DNA from: a virus
IMG/VR virus record: IMGVR_UViG_3300046517_000659
Coordinates: 1-47,214 of that record
Reading direction: 5' to 3' (one strand)
DNA: 47,214 bases
Shown here: positions 42,814 through 47,214 of the stretch, piece by piece
Layout of the letters: every line of letters starts with the position of its first letter
Numbering within the stretch: the first letter of the stretch is position 1
Notes under the pieces: generated by a model
What the model was told of the DNA's origin: nothing
Databases searched by the model: none
The model's input: only the letters and a program-made list of their open reading frames with translations
Translations under genes and position numbers: made by a program

Positions 42814-43255
42814 CGATCACCACCTCCTCGCTATCGTCCAGCCCCAGCGCCTGGTTGCGCTTCTTCCGCGCATCAAGCAGCCGCTGCGTGGCCTCGCTCT
42901 CCTCCGTCACGTCGAGCGCCGCGCCCTTCGGCTTCCCCGCGTTCATCTCGATCCACATCTTCAGCTTCTCGGCGCCGAGCATCGCCTGAATGCACGCCCG
43001 CGCCTCCCGAAAGTCGCTCTCCGCAATCGCCTTGCCCATCAATCGGCTCAACGCCCGCAGATGCCAGTCCACCCGCTCGATATTCGATTTCTTCCGCGGA
43101 TAGAGACCGAGAAAAGCGTGCGCCGCCCATCGTGCCGTTCCTGCTCGCGAGGCGATTTCCTGCCGCTGCTCCGGCGTTAACTGGGCCGCTCGGCTTAACC
43201 CGCCATTCCGCTGGCGTATCTTCAGTTCTTCGTCGCTAATACTTAGTGAAGCCAT
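42788..43255 (-). CDS. Probable terminase small subunit
   Basis: 155 residues, mostly helical, with a basic N-terminal half (IRQRNGGLSRAAQLTPEQR) that can form a helix-turn-helix, central helices (LRALSRLMGKAIAESDFREA) for oligomerisation, and an acidic end. Size, composition and position at the head of the packaging genes fit a small terminase that recognises phage DNA. The link is by context; no single diagnostic motif is visible. Confidence 0.55.
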   Translation of the reverse strand: MASLSISDEELKIRQRNGGLSRAAQLTPEQRQEIASRAGTARWAAHAFLGLYPRKKSNIERVDWHLRALSRLMGKAIAESDFREARACIQAMLGAEKLKMWIEMNAGKPKGAALDVTEESEATQRLLDARKKRNQALGLDDSEEVVIDAATETDK

Positions 43256-43313
43256 CGCGTCTTACGATTGATAGCACAAACCCTGCGTCGGATGCTACGC
43301 GCTGCCGTTCTTG

Positions 43314-43586
43314 CTAGGATTCAATCCCGCATCGCAAAACCATCTTTCCCAGCTTCTCGCTCCAGACCAAGCGCCCTGTATCCCTCTTCAGGTACTCCGA
43401 TTTCGCCCTGAGCGCCTGCGCATTACCCCGGCTCATCGGCACCTCTGGCCCGGGCATCTCCTCCAGCTTGTCCCGCTGCGCCCACATCAGCTCGAACGCC
43501 TCTTTCGTCGTATCCGCCGGCAACGGCCACTCCGCACGCCTACCACCATGCCGGTTAGTCTCTATCGGCTTTGCCTTGATTCTCAT
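43314..43586 (-). CDS. Small hypothetical protein at the head of the late block
   Basis: 90 residues from ATG 43586 (GGGAAAAG upstream). Charged and helical (AFELMWAQRDKLEEMPGPEV, ALRAKSEYLKRDTGRLVW). The longer frame to 43823 crosses the promoter region and is not used. First minus-strand gene after the strand switch. Confidence 0.5.
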   Translation of the reverse strand: MRIKAKPIETNRHGGRRAEWPLPADTTKEAFELMWAQRDKLEEMPGPEVPMSRGNAQALRAKSEYLKRDTGRLVWSEKLGKMVLRCGIES

Positions 43587-43603
43587 ATTCTTTTCCCGGC
43601 CTC

Positions 43604-43634
43604 TTGACCCTCTTGACTCAAAGTATGATATAAT
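43604..43634 (+). promoter_or_regulatory. Candidate plus-strand promoter
   Basis: TTGACC (43604-43609) and TATAAT (43629-43634), spacing 19; a second TTGACT starts at 43613. AT-rich TATGATATAATAA stands out from the GC-rich surroundings. It would drive the short RNA that ends at the terminator at 43762. The minus-strand reading has no good -35. Confidence 0.35.
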
Positions 43635-43640
43635 AAAGCA

Positions 43641-43762
43641 CACCGCGACACAGCGACCCCCCACACCCCCTGAAGAAGAGCCGGAAGAGAGAACGCGGCT
43701 GGCGTTACTCCGTCTGTCGACCAGCCACCAGAAAAAGATTGGCCCCGTCCTTGGGCCTTTTT
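43641..43762 (+). ncRNA. Candidate small structured RNA
   Basis: Between the promoter-like sequence and the terminator there is no convincing reading frame. A hairpin GGCTGG (43697-43702) with CCAGCC (43721-43726) is followed by the GGCCC/GGGCC terminator. A transcript of about 120 bases with two hairpins would result. Predicted from sequence alone; no match to a known RNA can be claimed. Confidence 0.3.
43741..43762. terminator. Intrinsic terminator, probably bidirectional
   Basis: GGCCC (43741-43745) and GGGCC (43753-43757) form a stem with TTTTT next on the plus strand. On the minus strand the same stem is followed by AATCTTTTTC. It separates the two arms. Confidence 0.6.
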
Positions 43763-43950
43763 GCGCTCGCCATTGGCCCGAGCGGGCATTGACCTCCCTT
43801 TGCAAAATCGACCGAGGTGTCAAACCACTACCTTCAGGACCCAGGCGGATACGCTGCGGTCATGGGCCAAGGTATCTCCGAGCCATCGAGGGTAACGAGT
43901 GCCTTGCTCGGCAGCTCACACACGTCATCGCACAGCGCTCATGTCGCTAG
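43763..43950. other. Intergenic stretch without a recognised gene
   Basis: About 190 bases of the strand-switch region with no supported reading frame on either strand. Part of the regulatory gap between the terminator and the palindromic cluster at 43951. Confidence 0.5.
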
Positions 43951-43989
43951 TTGACATAATGGTAGTTATGCGAACGCATTATGCGAACG
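43951..43989. repeat. TTGACA box with direct repeat and palindromes, possible operator
   Basis: TTGACA (43951-43956) is followed by two copies of TTATGCGAACG (43966-43976 and 43979-43989), 13 bases apart. The first copy and its flank form ATGCG-AA-CGCAT, and the junction forms CGCAT-T-ATGCG. A protein dimer could bind here. A clear -10 box at normal spacing is missing (CATTAT is 20 away), so the promoter role is uncertain. Confidence 0.5.
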
Positions 43990-44085
43990 AGTCGAGCGCG
44001 AGCGATTAGCAGATTGCGAGGTGATGGCGAGCTGGTCTGGTTCGTTAAACCCTCATCTCGCCTCACCTCATCCCACCAGCGAGCA

Positions 44086-44114
44086 TTGACTCTTGATAGC
44101 GCTTCATCTACAAT
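44086..44114 (+). promoter_or_regulatory. Promoter of the ribbon-helix-helix gene
   Basis: TTGACT (44086-44091), a 17-base spacer and TACAAT (44109-44114). The ATG is only six bases after the -10 box, so transcription should begin at its A. There is no ribosome site, so the message is expected to be leaderless. Confidence 0.65.
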
Positions 44115-44120
44115 GCGCCA

Positions 44121-44318
44121 ATGGACAAACCAAGCACAGTGTCAAAGACCTATAGGGTGACGATGACGGCAGACGAGCATCGAGCGGTGCGAGTCTATTG
44201 CGCGAACCATGATACCAAAGCGAGTGAACTAATCGCCAAATTCCTCAAGCGCCTAATCGCCAAAGAAAATAATCCCGTTGTGCCCGTAGCTGAAATACAC
44301 GAGAGCGAAAATACTTGA
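44121..44318 (+). CDS. Ribbon-helix-helix DNA-binding regulator
   Basis: 65 residues. A beta strand (TYRVTMT, 10-16) followed by helices (ADEHRAVRVYCANH and KASELIAKFLKRLIAK) is the RHH/Arc-CopG pattern; such proteins bind DNA as dimers. As first gene of the plus-strand arm with an operator-like palindrome 10 bases past its stop, it may regulate the right arm or itself. The C-terminal tail is acidic and flexible. Confidence 0.65.
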   Translation: MDKPSTVSKTYRVTMTADEHRAVRVYCANHDTKASELIAKFLKRLIAKENNPVVPVAEIHESENT

Positions 44319-44327
44319 GCCCAGCTA

Positions 44328-44356
44328 TTGACACAAAGCGCCTTGTGTACTAATCT
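44328..44356 (+). promoter_or_regulatory. Promoter with inverted-repeat operator for the right arm
   Basis: TTGACA (44328-44333), 17-base spacer, TAATCT (44351-44356). The spacer is an 18-base imperfect palindrome, ACACAA-aGCGCc-TTGTGT (44331-44348), ideal for a dimeric repressor. The RHH protein encoded just upstream is the obvious candidate binder. Confidence 0.6.
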
Positions 44357-44385
44357 CCATATCATCAAGCAAGGGAGATCGAACG

Positions 44386-44574
44386 ATGAACTACGCGGGA
44401 CAGGTTACGGGAATAATCGAAGCGATTAAACCTCCAACCAAGAGTCGCAAGCGCTCCGAGCTGCGAGTGAGGGTCGAAGAGTCAACCTATCACGTGTTGA
44501 CTTGGATCAAGGATTACTCGGTTGGCCAGTCGATTACGTTGACGCGCCGTGCTGACGGCACAATCGCCCGCTGA
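44386..44574 (+). CDS. Small hypothetical protein, first gene behind the operator
   Basis: 62 residues, beta-rich and basic (KSRKRSELRVRVEESTYHVL, TRRADGTIAR). GGGAG lies 9 bases before the ATG. A small OB- or beta-barrel-like fold is possible. Unknown function; being first behind the operator it is expected to be strongly expressed early. Confidence 0.5.
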   Translation: MNYAGQVTGIIEAIKPPTKSRKRSELRVRVEESTYHVLTWIKDYSVGQSITLTRRADGTIAR

Positions 44575-44608
44575 ACGCATCAAACTTACTTGTAGGAGAG
44601 TAATCGAG

Positions 44609-44815
44609 ATGACCATTCAAGAACGCTACGACAAAATCATGGAGACGCTGAAGGCTGGCGGAGCGGTAATCGTCGCCACCTATACCAAGGCAACTCAGTA
44701 CGACGCGCGACATATCGACTATTTCAAGCTGAGTGGCAAAAGCCTGTATGTACGTCACGGCAAGCGATGGGATTGCATCGATTACTGTGCGCTCCGCTTC
44801 GGACTGCCCCGCTAA
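44609..44815 (+). CDS. Small hypothetical protein
   Basis: 68 residues from the ATG at 44609 with TAGGAG upstream. A helical start (RYDKIMETLKAGG) is followed by strands (AVIVATYTKATQY, SLYVRHGKRWDCID). It ends with ALRFGLPR. No family recognised. Confidence 0.55.
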   Translation: MTIQERYDKIMETLKAGGAVIVATYTKATQYDARHIDYFKLSGKSLYVRHGKRWDCIDYCALRFGLPR

Positions 44816-44840
44816 CCAGCAAGCAGAGGAGATGACGACG

Positions 44841-45020
44841 ATGAACCATGAATTGATTATCACCTATCGGCCTACGGGATTCGAGCGCTCGGTAGTTGTC
44901 GCAACGCTCGAAGATGCTCATGGCGTACTTGAGGCCTTCCGGGAGGGCGTGCCGCAAAGCGTCGCCGATTTGGTATCGCATCGCATCGAATTAACCAATG
45001 CACCAATTTGCAGATTCTGA
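44841..45020 (+). CDS. Small hypothetical protein
   Basis: 59 residues. ATG 44841 is chosen over 44832 because GAGGAG then has a normal distance, as for other genes in this arm. A helix-strand fold (TLEDAHGVLEAFREGVP) is likely. Unknown function. Confidence 0.5.
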   Translation: MNHELIITYRPTGFERSVVVATLEDAHGVLEAFREGVPQSVADLVSHRIELTNAPICRF

Positions 45021-45041
45021 ACTAGGCCACGCAACGCCCGC

Positions 45042-45061
45042 AGGCGCATATCCTTGCGCCT
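45042..45061 (+). promoter_or_regulatory. Intergenic hairpin
   Basis: AGGCGCA (45042-45048) pairs with TGCGCCT (45055-45061) around TATCCT. It lies between two genes and has no T-run, so it may protect the message or slow the polymerase rather than terminate. Confidence 0.4.
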
Positions 45062-45091
45062 CCTTAACTCGTTTGTAGGAGAACGACGACC

Positions 45092-45463
45092 ATGAGCAAC
45101 ACAATCTCTAACCACGATGACGTAATCGACTCTCGGGACGTGATAGCACGGATCGAGGAACTCGAAGCCTTGGAAGGCGACGACGAAAATCCGATGGATG
45201 AATCGGATATCGCAGAACTCAAAGCGCTGCGCAGCCTGCAGGATGACGCTGAGGGCTATTCCGAAGATTGGAAGTATGGCGCGACGTTGATCCGCGATTC
45301 CTATTTTAAGAACTACGCGATGGAACTCGCCGAAGAAATCGGCGCAATCGACAAAGACGCCAAATGGCCGAATACCTGCATCGATTGGGACCAAGCCGCG
45401 CGTGAATTGCAGATGGATTATACCAGCGTCACGTTTGATGGCGTGGATTACTGGATTCGCTAA
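45092..45463 (+). CDS. Very acidic protein, possible DNA mimic / antirestriction type
   Basis: 123 residues with about 32 Asp/Glu and 11 Lys/Arg, net charge near -21. The end (TCIDWDQAARELQMDYTSV, then FDGVDYWIR) recalls the C-terminal end of ArdA-type antirestriction proteins, which imitate DNA and block restriction enzymes. That resemblance is from memory and is weak. TAGGAGA precedes the ATG. Similar acidic proteins are common in early phage regions. Confidence 0.55.
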   Translation: MSNTISNHDDVIDSRDVIARIEELEALEGDDENPMDESDIAELKALRSLQDDAEGYSEDWKYGATLIRDSYFKNYAMELAEEIGAIDKDAKWPNTCIDWDQAARELQMDYTSVTFDGVDYWIR

Positions 45464-45501
45464 CCCCGCGCGGTCCTACACTGCGCCGGCAGTCGCGCGG
45501 C

Positions 45502-45528
45502 GCTGGCAGCCCGGCGATAGCTGCCAGC
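45502..45528 (+). promoter_or_regulatory. Strong hairpin upstream of the 45548 gene
   Basis: GCTGGCAGC (45502-45510) and GCTGCCAGC (45520-45528) form a perfect 9-bp stem with a 9-base loop. No T-run follows; instead AAAGAGGAG, the ribosome site of the next gene, comes directly after. It may act as a processing or stability element, or as an attenuator. Confidence 0.5.
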
Positions 45529-45547
45529 CCAAAGAGGAGAGATGACA

Positions 45548-45730
45548 ATGACCGAACAATTAGCTTGCCAAATGGAAGAATCTTGCAAAGAACCGATAAC
45601 CCATATCGATGACCACGGCTTTATCTACTGCGCTGAGCATGGACGCGACCGTCAGTGGAATAATCGTTGCCGCAAGCTGCGCAGCCACGAAATCAATCAC
45701 CTGCGACGCGCCGAGCCGATCAAATACTAA
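45548..45730 (+). CDS. Small Cys/His-containing hypothetical protein
   Basis: 60 residues with C-x5-C near the start (LACQMEESCKE), then HIDDHGFIYCAEH, suggesting a zinc site. Basic C-terminus (RCRKLRSHEINHLRR). ATG 45548 is favoured for Shine-Dalgarno spacing. Function unknown. Confidence 0.5.
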   Translation: MTEQLACQMEESCKEPITHIDDHGFIYCAEHGRDRQWNNRCRKLRSHEINHLRRAEPIKY

Positions 45731-45757
45731 CGCCAGCCCTAACCCGAGAGGATGACG

Positions 45758-45850
45758 ATGTGTCTAGGAGAATCTATCGGCGTCGGAATCATCATAGCGG
45801 TGATGATTCTCGAAGTGCTCTTGGCCATTGACGAATTGTTCTGGAGCTAA
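45758..45850 (+). CDS. Tiny one-helix membrane protein
   Basis: 30 residues: a short start, then SIGVGIIIAVMILEVLLAI and DELFWS. AGAGGA precedes the ATG at the same distance as in neighbouring genes. Function unknown. Confidence 0.45.
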   Translation: MCLGESIGVGIIIAVMILEVLLAIDELFWS

Positions 45851-45870
45851 CCCGAGAGGGTGACACGACG

Positions 45871-46053
45871 ATGAAAGAGTTATTCGACGTAATTGCAGTA
45901 AATATCGCAACCGGAGCCGAGCGCTTCATCGATCAGAACAAGACGCGCGATAACGCTGAAGCCATCATTTCAATGGCCGTCATGCGTCGGGGAGTCGATG
46001 AGGAATTTTTCATGGCAGTGCCGCATCCACACACGCTCAAGGTGCAATCGTGA
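45871..46053 (+). CDS. Small conserved-type phage protein
   Basis: 60 residues, DVIAVNIATGAERFIDQNKT and AMAVMRRGVDEEFF-type pattern (here SMAVMRRGVDEEFFMAV). Proteins of this form recur in proteobacterial phages and mobile elements as small uncharacterised genes. GAGAGGG lies before the ATG. Function unknown. Confidence 0.55.
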   Translation: MKELFDVIAVNIATGAERFIDQNKTRDNAEAIISMAVMRRGVDEEFFMAVPHPHTLKVQS

Positions 46054-46187
46054 CCGCCGCGCAGATTCAGGCCAGGCGAGCCCTCATCGAGGCCGATTAC
46101 CCGCCGCGCCAGCCGCTGTGGTGGCGCCTGCTCGTCGGCGCGGCTATCGCCGTGGCGCTCGGCGTCCTGCTGGTGGTGTGGCGATGA
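46050..46187 (+). CDS. Small membrane protein, GTG start
   Basis: 45 residues; start GTG overlaps the previous stop (GTGA). A basic region (ARRALIEADYPPRQP) precedes one helix (LLVGAAIAVALGVLLVVW). The next gene overlaps its stop (ATGA). Function unknown. Confidence 0.5.
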   Translation: MTAAQIQARRALIEADYPPRQPLWWRLLVGAAIAVALGVLLVVWR

Positions 46188-46339
46188 TTCCCACCATGAC
46201 GTATTCCTTCGCGATGGCAGCCGCCCACGATGCCGCTAATCGTCAAATGCGTCGCGATGGGCGCAGCCGATGGAATGAAGCCGATTGGGATTTGATGTGC
46301 GAAACATTTAAGCGTCTATGGAGCAACCCAAATGACTAA
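46184..46339 (+). CDS. Small hypothetical protein
   Basis: 51 residues, helical and charged (MAAAHDAANRQMRRDGRSRW, EADWDLMCETFKRLW). ATG overlaps the previous stop (ATGA); its own end overlaps the next start by 8 bases. Function unknown. Confidence 0.5.
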   Translation: MIPTMTYSFAMAAAHDAANRQMRRDGRSRWNEADWDLMCETFKRLWSNPND

Positions 46340-46517
46340 AATCGGCGATATGCTCAACATCGAGCACCAGACCCGCACTTCCGAGCTGGTTCACGCCGTC
46401 GCGATTGTGGCCCTGGTCGCCATCGCGGGCGCCATGTTCTGGTTCGGCGCGCCGCGCGTGCCCGTCTTCAGCCAAATCCATCAGATCGCGATGGCTAAGG
46501 GAGGTTTCCAGCGATGA
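46332..46517 (+). CDS. Small membrane protein
   Basis: 61 residues, one helix (VAIVALVAIAGAMFWFG, about 24-40) between a polar N-terminus and a short periplasmic end. Tightly coupled to neighbours. Function unknown. Confidence 0.5.
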   Translation: MTKIGDMLNIEHQTRTSELVHAVAIVALVAIAGAMFWFGAPRVPVFSQIHQIAMAKGGFQR

Positions 46518-46729
46518 CGAAGCGCACCATATTCGCCCAACTACGACGAGAATTTGGCAATTTTAGAGACCCGCGCTCAGGCGCCCAACATCCCGTCGCT
46601 ATCTTGTTAGAGTCTCATAATCGCTTAATTGAAACCCTCAGAGACGTGCGCACGCTGGGCAATTATCCCGCCGAGCGGCACCGCGTGATCGATGCCGCGC
46701 TGGAAGACCTCGACAAGGAGACCGAATAG
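46514..46729 (+). CDS. Small hypothetical protein related to one between the tRNAs
   Basis: 71 residues. The core HPVAILLESHNRLIETLRD resembles TPIGCLLASHDRLVAALRD in the gene at 41899-42114, suggesting a small paralogous family in two different operons. Helical and charged, no known function. Start overlaps the upstream stop (ATGA). Confidence 0.55.
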   Translation: MTKRTIFAQLRREFGNFRDPRSGAQHPVAILLESHNRLIETLRDVRTLGNYPAERHRVIDAALEDLDKETE

Positions 46730-46731
46730 CG

Positions 46732-46941
46732 ATGCCACTCGCGACGATCTATTACTGCCCGACGCACGACGAGTGGGACGCCGGCCGCGAATCAGGCTGC
46801 CCCCGTTGCATGAGAGATGCGCGAGTTAAAATCGACAAATACGAAAAGGCGCTGCAGTATTATTCGGACGATTCCAAGTTCGGGATGGATTCGCATATAG
46901 ACGGGAAAGTAGCCCGCAAGGCCCTCGACGAGGAAATTTAG
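46732..46941 (+). CDS. Small zinc-site protein
   Basis: 69 residues. Ligand-like residues YYCPTHDEW and GCPRCMRDA give C-x2-H and C-x2-C, a possible zinc site, followed by a helical charged end (RVKIDKYEKALQYYSDD). Unknown function. Confidence 0.5.
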   Translation: MPLATIYYCPTHDEWDAGRESGCPRCMRDARVKIDKYEKALQYYSDDSKFGMDSHIDGKVARKALDEEI

Positions 46942-46943
46942 CG

Positions 46944-47214
46944 ATGTCGCTCGATATCCAGAAATTGCGCGAAGTGCTCGAACGCGCTCAGCCTGAAGAA
47001 GATTGGGAGCGCAAGAGCATCAATCTGACCGAGTTCACCTCGACCGCCGATGAAGCCAACGGCCAAGGCAAAATCTGGTATAGCGACGGCGACCAGTGCG
47101 CCGAGGTTTACGACAACATGGGTATCGGCGTGAATGGTGCCCGCGTGGGCGAACTGATGGTAGCCGCCGTCAATGCGCTGCCGGCACTCCTCGATGCCGC
47201 CGCTCGCGCCGGGA
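46944..47214 (+). CDS. Partial hypothetical protein, cut by the window edge
   Basis: 90 residues visible; no stop before the end. Helical start (DIQKLREVLERAQPEEDWE), a central polar part (GKIWYSDGDQCAEVYDN) and VAAVNALPALLDAAARAG, an Ala/Leu helix pattern seen in small ead-type phage proteins that monitor host DNA. That similarity is weak. Confidence 0.5.
   Translation, partial: MSLDIQKLREVLERAQPEEDWERKSINLTEFTSTADEANGQGKIWYSDGDQCAEVYDNMGIGVNGARVGELMVAAVNALPALLDAAARAG

Noticed and set aside
43468-43950. Plus-strand frame across the strand-switch region
   Set aside because: Crosses the terminator and promoter-like sequence; no ribosome site and an implausible protein.

Overview
The window looks like part of the genome of a tailed double-stranded DNA phage with a short, podovirus-type tail, probably infecting a GC-rich Gram-negative bacterium. 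The reasons are an N4 gp56-type major capsid protein, a large P22-type portal, a large terminase, a P22 gp10-like tail hub, and a lytic-transglycosylase ejection protein, with no tape-measure or sheath genes. Host assignment is inference: many structural-region proteins carry Sec signal peptides, and the small right-arm proteins resemble accessory proteins of proteobacterial phages. No integrase, polymerase or primase is visible. Both ends look like cuts in a larger genome: the last gene runs off the right edge, and the leftmost gene ends at base 4.

About 43.5 kb (1-43586) is one very compact late block on the minus strand. Most junctions overlap by 1-4 bases (ATGA, GTGA, TAATG), so translation is probably coupled throughout. 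In transcription order it holds: a probable small terminase and small genes, with two tRNAs (Gln-TTG, Thr-CGT); a secreted protein of unknown role; the large terminase; the portal; a PurD-like ATP-grasp enzyme; the scaffold; a glycosyltransferase and a methyltransferase with several tiny membrane proteins between them; the major capsid protein; a run of small head-region proteins; the head-tail adaptor and tail hub; a collagen-like protein and a beta-helix protein; the internal/ejection proteins; nine fibre- or adhesin-like ORFs (2949-13774), of which eight have a signal peptide; and a lysis-like end with holin candidates.

Three plus-strand units interrupt or flank this block. At 8047 and 28946, two cassettes each begin with a paralogous small zinc-ribbon gene; the second also carries an HNH endonuclease. 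At 44121 a ribbon-helix-helix regulator opens the plus-strand right arm. In all three the promoter-like -10 box lies only 6-9 bases before the ATG, which predicts leaderless or near-leaderless messages. The right arm (44121 to the end) is a string of small, mostly unknown early-type genes. It includes a very acidic possible DNA mimic and several one-helix membrane proteins, behind a promoter that contains an inverted-repeat operator.

The most unusual aspects are the set of Sec-exported fibre-like proteins in the tail region, the ATP-grasp/glycosyltransferase/methyltransferase genes inside the head operon, a C-terminal motif shared by two adjacent unrelated small proteins, the leaderless cassettes, and a 144-base tRNA-like element lying inside an open reading frame. 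Many genes under 60 codons are reported here because start-stop coupling and Shine-Dalgarno sites support them.
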